From: Phycisphaerae bacterium RAS2
GTDB taxonomy: Bacteria > Planctomycetota > Phycisphaerae > UBA1845 > UTPLA1
Assembly: GCA_007753915.1 (NCBI GenBank)
Contig: CP036352.1
Coordinates: 1,922,001 to 1,986,000 of the forward strand
Direction of reading: 5' to 3'
DNA length: 64,000 bases
Both the position numbers and the translations under genes were made by a program. Positions 17,159-25,993 of this stretch are shown here, one piece after another; the first letter of the stretch is position 1, and every line of letters begins with the position of its first letter. A model generated the notes under the pieces. That model had not been told where the DNA came from. It ran no database searches and saw nothing but the letters and a program-made list of their open reading frames with translations.

Positions 17159-18451
17159 ATGAGCGTCACGAAACAATCGAGCGAGCCGAGCCGAGCGGCC
17201 GGCAGCGCGGAGAGCCGGCAGGTGGCCAACCTCCGGGCTGTGCTGGAGGTATCGCGCGAGCTGGCGGCGATGGAAGAGCTGACCACGCTCCTATCGAAGA
17301 TCGAAAAGGCGGCACTGCGCGTTCTGGAGTGCGAGCGCGCGACGGTGTTTATTCTCGACCGCGAACGCAACGAGCTGTACAGCCGCCTTGCCACCGGCGT
17401 CGACGAGATTCGCTTCAGCGCCGAGCGCGGCATCGCCGGTGAAGTCGTCCGCACCGGCGAAATCGTCGACGTGCCCGATGCCTACGCCGATTCGCGATTC
17501 AATCCCGAAATCGACCGCAAGACCGGCTTCAAGACGCGCAACATGATCAGCTTCCCGTTGCGCGGCTTTGACCACTCGATCATCGGCGTGCTGCAATTGC
17601 TCAATCGCACCGGCGGCGGAGACGCATGGGATGGCGAACTGGTCAAGACTTTCGGCGCGCAGGTCGGCGTCGCCCTGCAGCGGCAGTTGCTCATTGAGCA
17701 TTTCGCCGAGAAGCAGCGGCTGGAGCGCGACCTTGATATCGCCCGGACGATTCAGCAGGGCCTGCTGCCCAACAAACCGGCCGAGGTCGCCGGGTTTGAC
17801 ATCGCCGGATGGAACAAGCCTGCCGACCAAACCGGCGGCGATTGCTACGACTACCTGCGACTCTGCGACGACACGCTCGCGGTGACGATTGCTGACGCGA
17901 CGGGACACGGGATCGGTCCCGCACTGATGATCGCCGAATGCCGCGCGCTGTTTCGCGCCACCATCGGCCTCGCACCGGACAACCTGACGGCTGCCGTAGA
18001 GCGCGTGAACAATTTGCTGTGCGAAGATCTGCCCGACGACCGCTTCGTGACGGCGTTCTTCGGCGTCGTTTCGGCGAAGCGAAGCGAGATGACCTACCTT
18101 AGCGCGGGTCACGGGCCGATCATTCGCTACACACGCGCCGATGACCGCATCGAAGAGTTCAAGGCCAACGGTGTCCCGCTGGGGATCATGGCCGATGTGC
18201 CGTTTCCCGAGCCGGATGTCTTCAAGATGGCGCCGGGCGACATGATGATCGTCGTGACGGACGGTTTCTTCGAGTGGGCCGATGCGGAGAAGAACCAATA
18301 CGGTCTTGAGCGGATGTACAACCTCATTCGCGCGAATCGCGATCGCGGCAGCGCCGAGATCATTCGATTGTTGCATGAGTCTGTGTTGGAGTTTGCGCGA
18401 GGAACGCCGCAGAACGACGATCTCACCGCCGTCATTGTCAAGCGACTCTAA
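17159..18451 (+). CDS. GAF-domain PP2C/SpoIIE-type serine phosphatase (RsbU-like)
   Basis: The 430-residue protein has an N-terminal GAF domain (about residues 25-190: [41 protein letters not shown]). A short coiled linker ([21 protein letters not shown]) follows, then a SpoIIE/RsbU PP2C domain. The metal-binding motifs are [27 protein letters not shown] and [12 protein letters not shown]. Such proteins dephosphorylate anti-sigma-factor antagonists in response to a small molecule or stress signal sensed by the GAF domain. No anti-sigma factor gene is adjacent. Its stop touches the next start, so the downstream lipoprotein gene is probably co-transcribed. Confidence 0.9.
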   Translation: MSVTKQSSEPSRAAGSAESRQVANLRAVLEVSRELAAMEELTTLLSKIEKAALRVLECERATVFILDRERNELYSRLATGVDEIRFSAERGIAGEVVRTGEIVDVPDAYADSRFNPEIDRKTGFKTRNMISFPLRGFDHSIIGVLQLLNRTGGGDAWDGELVKTFGAQVGVALQRQLLIEHFAEKQRLERDLDIARTIQQGLLPNKPAEVAGFDIAGWNKPADQTGGDCYDYLRLCDDTLAVTIADATGHGIGPALMIAECRALFRATIGLAPDNLTAAVERVNNLLCEDLPDDRFVTAFFGVVSAKRSEMTYLSAGHGPIIRYTRADDRIEEFKANGVPLGIMADVPFPEPDVFKMAPGDMMIVVTDGFFEWADAEKNQYGLERMYNLIRANRDRGSAEIIRLLHESVLEFARGTPQNDDLTAVIVKRL

Positions 18452-19981
18452 ATGCCCATCGTGCTGCATCCGGTTCGCAAGCGCTTTCCACGACTTGCTC
18501 TGACGTTCGCTTTTATCTGGTGGGCGGGCTGCGCCGAGCCGGGGCCCCGGATGCTCGATACACCGCAGTTGGGCACATCTGTTTCAGCGACGACTCAACC
18601 CGCGTCACCCCGCGCCGTCGATTCAAATAAGGACGGTCGCCCCGATTACTGGCAGCACTTCGGCGCAGACGGCCGGATCGCGTCGCTCGCATTTGATACC
18701 GATGGCGACGGCTCGCCGGATGAGACCGTCGATCGCACTGCGCCGCAGGCCGGCGACCGACACTTGATTATCATGCTCGACAGCATTCCGTTCGGTTTCG
18801 TCGAAGACGCATGGCGTGCCGGGCGCTTTCGGCTTTTCCATCCGCCGGGCAAAGTGATCAGCCCGTTCCCGGTGATGACCGATCTCTCGTTTTCGGAGCT
18901 ATTTGGCGTTTCGCCCAGCCCCGGTGTGGAGGCGTCGCACTTTGACGGTCATCGGCTGCGCGACGGATACGACGTGTATGCCCACGGAGGCAACGCAGGA
19001 TGGAACGCGCGAGTGGATTACGCACTGCTGCCGATTGTTCATGCCGTGGCTTATCTCAATCCACGTATGTGGTACGACCACGAACTGGGCAAGATTCAGC
19101 GGATGTTCCTCGGTGGGCAGGGTGACTTCCGCGGCTACGTGGTGACGACTTCAGGCCTGGGCGCGTGGTACGGGCGCGACGGGCACGCCCCGGCGCTCGA
19201 GAAACTCGACGCCGCGTGCGAATACATCATGCATGCTTGTCGCGGTCGCGTGCAGATCACCCTGCTTTCGGATCATGGGCACGTGTTGCAGAAGAGCCGG
19301 CGGATCCCGCTGTCGCAGTTGCTCGCGGCGAAGGGATGGCGCGTGGGGAGTCATCTTGCGAGCGAGCGCGACGTGGTCGTGCCGGAGTTCGGCGTCGTGA
19401 GTTGCGCGGCCATTCATACGCGGCGGCCGGCCGAGGTCGCGCGCGATTGCATCGGCATCGAAGGCGTGGAACTGGTGATGTTCCGCGGGTTGGGGCGCGG
19501 GGAGATCACTGTGATGGGGCGCGAGGGCGAGACGGTGTTACGGGTGGACTCGCGCGGCCGATTCGCAGCGCAATTAGTGCGCGGCGACCCGCTGCAACTG
19601 GCCGGGGCGATTGAGTCGTTGCGCGCCACGGGCAGGATGGACATCGCGGGCTACGCGACCGATTTGGACTGGTCGCAGGCGACGGGTGCGGGGCAGGCCG
19701 GCGCGGGGACGTACCCGGATCCGATATATCGCATCTGGCGGGCATTCAACGGGCTGGTGGAGAATGTGCCGGATGTCTATTTGAGCCTCGCCGACGGCTA
19801 CCACTGCGGCAGCGAATTGATGACGCGCTTGGTGGACATCTCCGCGACCCATGGCTCGTTGAACGCAGTCAGCTCGACGGGCTTTGTCATGTCAACCGTC
19901 GGCCCGATGCCGTCGTCGGTGCGTATGCGCGATCTGGCGAGTGTGCTGAAATCGCTCGACGTACCGATCCAGCGGCCGTGA
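18452..19981 (+). CDS. Lipoprotein with calcium-loop segment and alkaline-phosphatase-like fold
   Basis: The 509-residue protein has a signal peptide ending WAGC at residue 27, a probable lipobox with unusual Trp at -3. Next come two Asp-rich loops, DSNKDGRPDYW and DTDGDGSPDE, typical of calcium-binding TSP3/dockerin-like motifs. From residue 100 the protein resembles the alkaline phosphatase superfamily: LIIMLDSIPFGF at the metal-binding start and ITLLSDHGHVLQ, the conserved DHG. It may hydrolyse a phosphate ester or phosphodiester at the outer surface; the substrate is unknown. Its start directly follows the SpoIIE phosphatase stop, and it converges with the permease gene. Confidence 0.6.
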   Translation: MPIVLHPVRKRFPRLALTFAFIWWAGCAEPGPRMLDTPQLGTSVSATTQPASPRAVDSNKDGRPDYWQHFGADGRIASLAFDTDGDGSPDETVDRTAPQAGDRHLIIMLDSIPFGFVEDAWRAGRFRLFHPPGKVISPFPVMTDLSFSELFGVSPSPGVEASHFDGHRLRDGYDVYAHGGNAGWNARVDYALLPIVHAVAYLNPRMWYDHELGKIQRMFLGGQGDFRGYVVTTSGLGAWYGRDGHAPALEKLDAACEYIMHACRGRVQITLLSDHGHVLQKSRRIPLSQLLAAKGWRVGSHLASERDVVVPEFGVVSCAAIHTRRPAEVARDCIGIEGVELVMFRGLGRGEITVMGREGETVLRVDSRGRFAAQLVRGDPLQLAGAIESLRATGRMDIAGYATDLDWSQATGAGQAGAGTYPDPIYRIWRAFNGLVENVPDVYLSLADGYHCGSELMTRLVDISATHGSLNAVSSTGFVMSTVGPMPSSVRMRDLASVLKSLDVPIQRP

Positions 19982-20009
19982 GAGTCACCCGCAAAAGTAT
20001 GGCGGCTGT

Positions 20010-21827
20010 TTACAATTTGTAGATAATCGGCACGAGAATGGCGGTACCAATCAGCCAGATGAGATTGAGCGGGAGGCCGGCCTTGAGAAAATCGCCGAAT
20101 CGATAACCGCCGGGGCCGAAGACCATCATGTGCGTCTGGTAGCCGATGGGCGACGCAAACGCGCACGAAGCAGCAATGGCGACGGTTACGGCGAAGGGGT
20201 GCGGATCGACGCCGAACTGACGGGCCGTTTGAAGCGCGATGGGGAAAACCAGCGCCGCCGCGGCGTTGTTGGTAAGAATCTCCGTCAGCACAGCCGCCAT
20301 CAGGTAGATCACCACAATTGCGCCGGTCGGTCCCCACTTTGCGAGCAGCGGCATCATGGCGTCGACGAGGCCCTTTGCCGCGCCAGTCTTCTCCATGGCA
20401 ATGGCGAGGCCGAACGACGCGGCGATGACAAGCAGCACGTCCCACTGCATGGAGCGCCGGGCCGCGGCGACCGGGATGCATCGGAGAAAAACCAGCAATG
20501 CCGCCGCGCCGAGCGCGATCAGCACGCGTCCGCGATCCAGCCTCGCGGCGAGGGAGTTTGGGTCCGTGCCGCCGCCCAGCAGATCGGGCAGGGCCATGGC
20601 GACGATCATGGCGATGAGAATAATCAGGGCGAAAACAGCCTTTTCGTGGCGGACCGGTTGATCGGGGCCGACTTCGCTGATGAGGTAGAAATCGGGATTG
20701 TTTCGATGGACGCGGACAAAACCGGATCGCGTCTGGAGCAGGAGCGTGTCGCCCGCACGCAGCACGATGTCACCGATCTTGCCCGTAAGCCGGGCGCCGT
20801 TGCGATGCACGGCGATGATGGCGGCATCGTAGATGGTGCGAAAGTTCGCCTCGCGTATGCCGCGGCCGACCATGGGTGACGACGCGCTCACGACGGCCTC
20901 GCAGAGGTGACGCAGCGGTCGCTGGGCGCCCTCGATGGGGGTGGTCGGGGCGGGTGCGAGTCCCTTGATCTTTTGCAAATCGACAATTGTGCCAACGACG
21001 CCGACGAAAACCAGCCGGTCGCCGGCGCGGAGAATCTCCTGTGGACCGACCGGGGAGATGATGTCTCCGCCGCGGGTGATGTCCACAAGAAACAAGCCGG
21101 GCAGATGGCGCAGGCCGGCCTGTTCGATTGACTGGCCGACGAGCGGGCAGCTCGCCTCGACGAGCATTTCGACGGTGTACTCGCGGCGCGTCTCGCCGAG
21201 TTGTTCGAGCAATTCCCGGCGGCGCGGCAGGATCCAGTCAGCCCCGCCCACGAGATACAACAACGTGATGATGGTGATGGGCACGCCGACGGCCGAGAGC
21301 TCAAAAAAACCCAGTCCCTTCATGCCGGCGTCGAGCATGAGGCCGTGAACGACGAGGTTGGTGCTGGTGCCGATGAGGGTGCAGACGCCGCCGGCGACCG
21401 TGGCATAGGAAAGCGGGATGAGCACGCGCGACGGGGGAATGCGAAACTTGCGGCACCATTCCATGGTCAGCGGCAGCGCCATGGCGACAATTGTCGTATT
21501 GTTGAGCCAGGCCGACATGAAGGCGATGGGCGCGGTGAGCCGAAGGAGACCGGCCCGCTCGGATCGGGGCGGCTTGAAGATCAACCGCGCGACGCTGTCG
21601 AGCGCGCCGGTGTCGCGCATGGCCGACGCGACCACGAACAGCGCGGCGACCGTGAGCATGCCGGGATTGGCGAAGCCGCTGATGGCTTCCTGTGGCGTGA
21701 TGATCCCGGCCAAGGCGAGAACGACGACCCCGGAGAGGAAGAAGACGTCGGCCAGATGCGGCTTGCGTGCAAGGGCGATCAGCAGGAACGCAATGACGCC
21801 GAGTGTGAACCAGGCTTGGGTGGACAT
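20010..21827 (-). CDS. SLC13/DASS-family permease with two TrkA-C (RCK_C) domains
   Basis: The 605-residue protein has two halves of membrane helices (about residues 1-190 and 410-605) separated by two RCK_C domains (around 205-290 and 310-390). The latter include DRLVFVGVVGTIVDLQKIKG and IVLRAGDTLLLQTRSGF. The transporter signatures are SAWLNNTTIVAMALPL and GTSTNLVVHGLML in the first half and TEILTNNAAAALVFPIAL in the second. These are the Ser-Asn-Thr motifs that bind Na+ and substrate in DASS proteins. Transport of a dicarboxylate or sulfate-like anion is likely but cannot be fixed. The MSTQAWF start is preferred over an ATG 13 codons upstream. It lies 48 bases downstream of the small DUF5989 gene. 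Confidence 0.85.
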   Translation of the reverse strand: MSTQAWFTLGVIAFLLIALARKPHLADVFFLSGVVVLALAGIITPQEAISGFANPGMLTVAALFVVASAMRDTGALDSVARLIFKPPRSERAGLLRLTAPIAFMSAWLNNTTIVAMALPLTMEWCRKFRIPPSRVLIPLSYATVAGGVCTLIGTSTNLVVHGLMLDAGMKGLGFFELSAVGVPITIITLLYLVGGADWILPRRRELLEQLGETRREYTVEMLVEASCPLVGQSIEQAGLRHLPGLFLVDITRGGDIISPVGPQEILRAGDRLVFVGVVGTIVDLQKIKGLAPAPTTPIEGAQRPLRHLCEAVVSASSPMVGRGIREANFRTIYDAAIIAVHRNGARLTGKIGDIVLRAGDTLLLQTRSGFVRVHRNNPDFYLISEVGPDQPVRHEKAVFALIILIAMIVAMALPDLLGGGTDPNSLAARLDRGRVLIALGAAALLVFLRCIPVAAARRSMQWDVLLVIAASFGLAIAMEKTGAAKGLVDAMMPLLAKWGPTGAIVVIYLMAAVLTEILTNNAAAALVFPIALQTARQFGVDPHPFAVTVAIAASCAFASPIGYQTHMMVFGPGGYRFGDFLKAGLPLNLIWLIGTAILVPIIYKL

Positions 21828-21875
21828 CGTGCGGGCGGCTCCGCAACACGGCCCCGGCATGGCCAAGTCAATGAG

Positions 21876-22037
21876 TTACAGAGACGGGAAGAGCGGCGGG
21901 CCGACGCCGGGAGATCGCGTGAGGAATAATAATCCCACGAGAAAGACCAGGGCAGTGACAATCGGGACGAGCCAGATGTTTCGCTCGACCCGCGTCCAGT
22001 GAATGAAATCCTGCAGCAGCGTGGGCCTGCCGTTCAT
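21876..22037 (-). CDS. DUF5989-family small membrane protein
   Basis: The 53-residue protein reads MNGRPTLLQDFIHW, then TRVERNIWLVPIVTALVF, a single membrane helix, and ends PPLFPSL. The length, the charged N-terminal helix, and the pattern of Lys/Arg-x-x-Trp-Leu-x-Pro before the helix match the DUF5989 family, usually found beside SxtJ-like and carbamoyltransferase genes. AGGAG lies nine bases before the ATG. None of the usual partners is visible here; the only co-directional neighbour is the SLC13 permease downstream. It is too short for most gene finders with length cut-offs. The assignment is from memory of the family pattern. Confidence 0.65.
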   Translation of the reverse strand: MNGRPTLLQDFIHWTRVERNIWLVPIVTALVFLVGLLFLTRSPGVGPPLFPSL

Positions 22038-22213
22038 AGGGTTCTGCTCCTGTGGCGATTCGGCGCGCGATTCCGGCGAGTAGGCCGGTCAAAAGGTATC
22101 GGCGGCATGCGGGGGGCTGGCTTGAGCGATTCATGGTCGCTACCGCTGTGGACCGGGATCGCGCGGTCAGGCATAATGGGCGCTTTGTTATCTGACCGAA
22201 AGGGACCAATTCA

Positions 22214-22705
22214 ATGCCAGCGCAAGTTGCCATCGTCATGGGATCGAAGTCGGACTGGGACACCATGTCCCATGCTGCGGACACGCTGAAGTCGTTCGGC
22301 GTTGGTTGTGAGTGCCGCGTGCTTTCTGCGCACCGCACACCCGATGCGTTGTTTGAGTTTGTCGCGGGCGCGCCGGCGCGCGGCGTGGAAGTATTCATCG
22401 CAGCAGCCGGTGGGGCGGCGCACCTGGCGGGCGTCGTGGCTGCCAAGACGATCCTGCCCGTGTTGGGAGTGCCGATCGAGTCCAAGTCGCTTCAAGGGTT
22501 GGACTCGTTGCTTTCGATGGTGCAAATGCCGGCGGGGATTCCCGTCGCCACGCTGGCGATCGGTAAACCCGGTGCGATCAACGCGGCCCTGTATGCCGTG
22601 GCAATCCTCGCGCTAAAGCAGCCGGCCCTGCGTGATGCCCTGGACCGCTATCGCAAGGATCAGGCGCAGAAGATATTGGCCAATCCCGATCCGTCGAAGG
22701 ATTGA
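22214..22705 (+). CDS. purE: N5-carboxyaminoimidazole ribonucleotide mutase PurE
   Basis: The 163-residue protein has the complete PurE class I signature. VAIVMGSKSDWDTM is the phosphate-binding loop with the conserved Ser-Asp. RVLSAHRTPDAL contains the catalytic histidine. AAAGGAAHLAGVVAAKT is followed by PVLGVPI and the MVQMPAGIPVATLAIG segment. It converts N5-CAIR to CAIR in purine biosynthesis and normally forms an octamer. An AAAGGGA ribosome site precedes the ATG. No purK or other purine gene is adjacent. A possible promoter lies upstream: CATAAT at 22172 with TGGACC 17 bases before it. Confidence 0.95.
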   Translation: MPAQVAIVMGSKSDWDTMSHAADTLKSFGVGCECRVLSAHRTPDALFEFVAGAPARGVEVFIAAAGGAAHLAGVVAAKTILPVLGVPIESKSLQGLDSLLSMVQMPAGIPVATLAIGKPGAINAALYAVAILALKQPALRDALDRYRKDQAQKILANPDPSKD

Positions 22706-22725
22706 TCGCGCGCCGCGGGAGTGGT

Positions 22726-23832
22726 ATGGAAACGGGCGGGCGATTCGTGGAAACAAGGCTCCTGTCTGTAAATCCCGATTCGCCTGAACCCGGAGTCATT
22801 CGTGAGGCGGCGGGCATTCTTCGCGGCGGGGGAGTGGTCGCATTTCCGACCGAGACGGTCTATGGACTCGGCGCCGATGCCCTGAACGCGGAAGCCGTGA
22901 GCCGAATCTTCGCGGCGAAGGGGCGGCCGGCGCGAAATCCCATCATTGTTCACGTGCGCTCGATCGAGCGTGCTCGGGAACTGGCCAGCCAATGGCCACC
23001 AGCGGCCCAGTCGCTTGCCGAGCGATTCTGGCCGGGCCCGCTCACCCTGGTACTGAAGAAACGCTCCTGCGTGCCGGATGTCGTCACTGCCGGTCGGGAC
23101 ACGGTCGCGCTGCGCTGTCCGAACCATGCCGTCGCTTTGGCACTCCTCGAGGCCGCCGGTTGCCCCATTGCCGCACCGAGCGCCAACCTCTCCGAGCAGC
23201 TTTCGCCGACACTTGCGGCGCACGTCGTTCGCTCGCTCGGCGGTCGCATCGAGATGATTCTGGACGGTGGCCCGGCAGCGGTGGGGCTGGAATCTACGGT
23301 CGTAGATGTGACAACGCAGTCGCCAAGATTGCTGCGGCCGGGGGCGGTCTCGCTCGATTCATTGTGCGAGGTGTGCGGGGGCGTTGAAATTGGCACGGAT
23401 CCCGCCTCCCACGAGGAAGCATTTGAGTCGCCGGGCCAAATGCTCCGTCACTATTCTCCTCGGACGCGAATGATCTGCTGCGATGCAACGACGGCCGAGG
23501 TGACCGTGCTTGCGGAACTGGAGAGGGGGAAGAACGTCGGCTGGCTGCGATGGGGAGCGGAGTCATCCGGTGTGGCGGCGAAGGCGAATCGCTCCGGCGC
23601 AACGATCATTGATATGCCGATCGGTGCCGAGTCCTATGCCGCGCGGCTCTACGCGACCCTGCATGAATTGGACGCAGCCGCGTTGGATTTGATTGTGGCA
23701 ACGCTTCCGCCGGACACCGAGGCATGGCGAGCCGTGCGCGATCGGCTCCGGCGAGCAGCCAGTTCAATCACGCCGGCTTCGCCCATGCACGGTGGCGGGA
23801 CTGACAATTCGGGCGGCGGAATTGTTGAGTGA
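22726..23832 (+). CDS. L-threonylcarbamoyladenylate synthase, long Sua5 type
   Basis: The 368-residue protein has the YrdC/TsaC catalytic domain (FPTETVYGLGADA, KGRPARNPIIVHV, FWPGPLTLVLK, IAAPSANLSEQLSPT, ESTVVDV) followed by a C-terminal Sua5 domain starting with SPGQMLRHYSPRT. It makes threonylcarbamoyl-AMP from threonine, bicarbonate and ATP, the first step of the t6A37 modification of ANN-decoding tRNAs. The ATG at 22726 has GGGAG just upstream and is preferred over the TTG at 22702 that would overlap purE. The last 65 bases are overlapped antisense by the read-through frame of the integrase on the other side of the tRNA. Confidence 0.9.
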   Translation: METGGRFVETRLLSVNPDSPEPGVIREAAGILRGGGVVAFPTETVYGLGADALNAEAVSRIFAAKGRPARNPIIVHVRSIERARELASQWPPAAQSLAERFWPGPLTLVLKKRSCVPDVVTAGRDTVALRCPNHAVALALLEAAGCPIAAPSANLSEQLSPTLAAHVVRSLGGRIEMILDGGPAAVGLESTVVDVTTQSPRLLRPGAVSLDSLCEVCGGVEIGTDPASHEEAFESPGQMLRHYSPRTRMICCDATTAEVTVLAELERGKNVGWLRWGAESSGVAAKANRSGATIIDMPIGAESYAARLYATLHELDAAALDLIVATLPPDTEAWRAVRDRLRRAASSITPASPMHGGGTDNSGGGIVE

Positions 23833-25261
23833 TGGCGTCGATTGGTGCTGGTTGCAAACGACGGCGTGGTGCATAAAATGGGGAATCACAACGGCGGCAT
23901 GCTAGGGTGTCGCCTCGGGCAAAATCGCCCCCACCGGAGAGGTGGCTGAGTGGCTTAAAGCAACGGTTTGCTAAATCGTCGTACGGGTAACACTGTACCG
24001 GGGGTTCGAATCCCCCCCTCTCCGTTTGTTCTGATAGGCAGCTTGCAAAGTCTTGGAACTCCCTGACTTGCAGGAGATTCTCGTTTCTCGACTGCCCGTT
24101 TGCCCCGGAATTGTCCCCTTTTTCAAAGAACGCAGAGAGCCGTTCGCCGCCTGCGGCAAGTTTCAAACTTGAACCGGCCAGCGCTTCCATCGCCGCGTGG
24201 CTCTCGGTGTCGCTCAGGTGGTAGTAAAGATTCAAAATGTCGCTGTTGCTGTGGCCCAGCCACGCCTGCGCTTTCTTGTAAGCGACATGATGGTTCGCGC
24301 ACATCGACGCGAAATGATGCCGGAACGAGTGTACTTTGAATCTCTCGGCATCCGGGAACTTCAATCTGCGGCATAAGCCCTTGAGCCGCTTGAGCAGTTG
24401 CCGAGCGCTGATCCCCGGAAAAACCAACGAACCCTTGTGAGGCAACGAGTCAATAAGCGGCCGAATCCGGGGATGGATCGGAACAAACCGCTCATCCTTG
24501 TCCTTCGTCGTGCCGTTCGAGCCGCCACGGCGGACATGGAACATCCCCATGCCTTCGGCCAGCCGCACGTCGGCCCACTGTAGCTGCTCGACCTCGCCGA
24601 TTCGCAGACCGGCATAGCCGAGCGTGGCAATGGCAGCCTGCTCGATGCCCGTTGTCGCTTCAATGAGTCGTTCAACCTGGTCCGTCGTGAAGCAGGGCTG
24701 CGGCTTCGCCTTGGCCTTGGCGATCCGGGCCGAGCCGAGCTTGTAGTCACGGAGCTTCTGTTCCTGCCACGCCCACTTGAAGACCTGCTTGGCCAGAATC
24801 AGGCAGCCATAGATCGTTTTGGCGGCATAGTTGTTCTTGACCAGCCATTCCCGGAACTGGAACAGCGAGTCGCGCCCGAAGCGGGTCGCCAGCACGATCC
24901 CATCGTCAGTACAGAACTGCTTGAGCTTGGCGAGATCGGCGTCGTACTTGCTGATGGTCTTGGGGGCGACGCCTCGCGCCTTCACCATGCAAAAATACGA
25001 ATCAACCAACTCTACAACCGTCAGCCGCGTATCCACGATGCGCGGCTCACCCGCCGCCAGCCGCGACTGAATCTCAAATACCTTCCGACGGGCTTCCAGG
25101 CGGCTTCGCGTGGCCAAAGACTCGCATACCTGCTTGCCGCGATCATCGCGATAGAAGGCACTGTATTGGCGGGATGGCGTGCCTTTCCCGGCCTTGTAGT
25201 GCATCCGCCGCCCGATGGTGATCCGCGTTCCTTCGATCCGTTCCGGGTCAATGAGTTTCAT
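23768..25261 (-). CDS. int: Tyrosine recombinase/integrase of the tRNA-Ser element
   Basis: The 497-residue frame starts MKLIDPERIEG after a GGAGG site, with an N-terminal arm-binding region and a SAM-like core-binding domain (about 75-200). The catalytic domain carries R in GYAGLRIGEVEQLQW, H-x-x-R in VHSFRHHFASM, GH in AWLGHSNSD and the nucleophile Y in NLYYHLSD. It should integrate and excise the element at the tRNA-Ser gene. The fold ends near residue 385. The last ~100 residues are read antisense through the tRNA (giving ERGGFEPPV) and into chromosomal sequence beyond it. The true C-terminus therefore changes between the integrated and circular forms. Confidence 0.88.
   Translation of the reverse strand: MKLIDPERIEGTRITIGRRMHYKAGKGTPSRQYSAFYRDDRGKQVCESLATRSRLEARRKVFEIQSRLAAGEPRIVDTRLTVVELVDSYFCMVKARGVAPKTISKYDADLAKLKQFCTDDGIVLATRFGRDSLFQFREWLVKNNYAAKTIYGCLILAKQVFKWAWQEQKLRDYKLGSARIAKAKAKPQPCFTTDQVERLIEATTGIEQAAIATLGYAGLRIGEVEQLQWADVRLAEGMGMFHVRRGGSNGTTKDKDERFVPIHPRIRPLIDSLPHKGSLVFPGISARQLLKRLKGLCRRLKFPDAERFKVHSFRHHFASMCANHHVAYKKAQAWLGHSNSDILNLYYHLSDTESHAAMEALAGSSLKLAAGGERLSAFFEKGDNSGANGQSRNENLLQVREFQDFASCLSEQTERGGFEPPVQCYPYDDLANRCFKPLSHLSGGGDFARGDTLACRRCDSPFYAPRRRLQPAPIDAITQQFRRPNCQSRHRAWAKPA
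23936..24024 (+). tRNA. tRNA-Ser (anticodon GCU)
   Basis: An 89-base cloverleaf can be folded by eye. The acceptor stem GGAGAGG pairs with CCTCTCC. The anticodon stem ACGGT/ATCGT closes the loop TTGCTAA with anticodon GCT. The long variable arm (GTACGGG to GTACC) is typical of tRNA-Ser, and the T arm GGGGG-TTCGAAT-CCCCC is perfect. CCA is not encoded. Its 3' end abuts the integrase gene of the mobile element, so it is the likely chromosomal attachment site. Confidence 0.95.
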
Positions 25262-25457
25262 CGGGGTTTGCCTCCAATGGCTGATCCACTGTAGACCTTG
25301 AGCGGGGGGATTTCCGCTCGGTGGGAAGGATTTTTTCCCACGGCGGCACGGCTTGCGTGTGCAGGAGGTTGATTGAGCCGCAGCGGGGGCAGCCATCGAG
25401 CTTCTCATCTCCAAACCACTTGGCGGTGCAGCGCTCGCAGGCCGAATACACGTTCAT
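25248..25457 (-). CDS. Small zinc-ribbon protein
   Basis: The 69-residue protein has ACERCTAKWFG followed by DGCPRCGSINLL. The two CxxC knuckles, 11 residues apart, make a rubredoxin-like zinc ribbon in the first half. The second half is basic and unstructured. GGAG lies eight bases before the ATG. The start overlaps the stop of the excisionase-like gene (ATGA), and its end overlaps the integrase start by 14 bases. All three are thus one coupled unit. Its role, perhaps DNA or protein binding during excision or integration, is unknown. Confidence 0.6.
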   Translation of the reverse strand: MNVYSACERCTAKWFGDEKLDGCPRCGSINLLHTQAVPPWEKILPTERKSPRSRSTVDQPLEANPDETH

Positions 25458-25669
25458 TGCATGAACTCCTGAATCAGCCGCTCGCGGAAGAACCGCAGCG
25501 GCTTGCCGCGCCGCACAGCGCTGGCGTACCGGCCTTCCGACACATGCCGGTAGAGCGTGCTGACCTTGATCCGCAGCAGGTTTGCCGCTTCCTGCGGCGT
25601 CATGATGAGCGGCAGCTCGCTGTGCGCCAGCGCACAGGCGATTTCTTGGTGGGTCAGTTTGCGGTTCAT
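25454..25669 (-). CDS. xis: Excisionase-family helix-turn-helix protein
   Basis: The 71-residue protein has the MerR-like winged helix of the excisionase family: LIMTPQEAANLLRIKVSTLYRHVSEGRY, followed by the wing RRGKPLRFFRERL. Such proteins bend att DNA and direct the integrase towards excision. The ATG at 25669 has AAGAG upstream and gives a product of normal family size; a GTG ten codons earlier overlaps the previous gene. It sits two genes upstream of the integrase on the same strand, a typical xis-int order. Confidence 0.75.
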   Translation of the reverse strand: MNRKLTHQEIACALAHSELPLIMTPQEAANLLRIKVSTLYRHVSEGRYASAVRRGKPLRFFRERLIQEFMQ

Positions 25670-25685
25670 TTTCGTGCTCTTGGAA

Positions 25686-25967
25686 TTACTCCCGTTCACG
25701 TTCCGGCGGCTCTTGCTCGCGGCCAGTGCGTTCGGCCGCTTTCAATCGCTCGTTCAGGATGGATGGCCGTTCGTCCGGGTCACTCAGCTCGCCTTGCTTG
25801 TCCTGCATCACTTCGCCGGGCGTCTTCGTGCCCGCCATGCCATACACCGTCGGCTGAGCGACGTTCGATTCCGGATACATCGCGGCGCGAAGCTCCGCGA
25901 GTCCCTGCCGAAACATCGCCGAGGCGTGGCCAGCGCCGAGTTTGGGATCTGGTTCGTTGCTTGCCAT
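25686..25967 (-). CDS. Unknown small protein of the mobile element
   Basis: The 93-residue hydrophilic protein was not recognised. It contains ASAMFRQGLAELRAAMYPESN in the middle and a highly charged C-terminus (ERTGREQEPPERERE), with no cysteine pairs or membrane helix. GGAGGA lies nine bases before the ATG, a strong ribosome site that supports a real gene. It sits between the excisionase gene and the membrane protein gene in the same direction. A role as a small accessory or regulatory protein of the transfer region is possible. Confidence 0.5.
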   Translation of the reverse strand: MASNEPDPKLGAGHASAMFRQGLAELRAAMYPESNVAQPTVYGMAGTKTPGEVMQDKQGELSDPDERPSILNERLKAAERTGREQEPPERERE

Positions 25968-25993
25968 GCTTGGTCCTCCGAGGCCTTGAGCCT

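Noticed and set aside
23936-24024. ERGGFEPPV segment of the integrase as a conserved protein domain
   Set aside because: It is the antisense translation of tRNA-Ser and recurs in databases for that reason.
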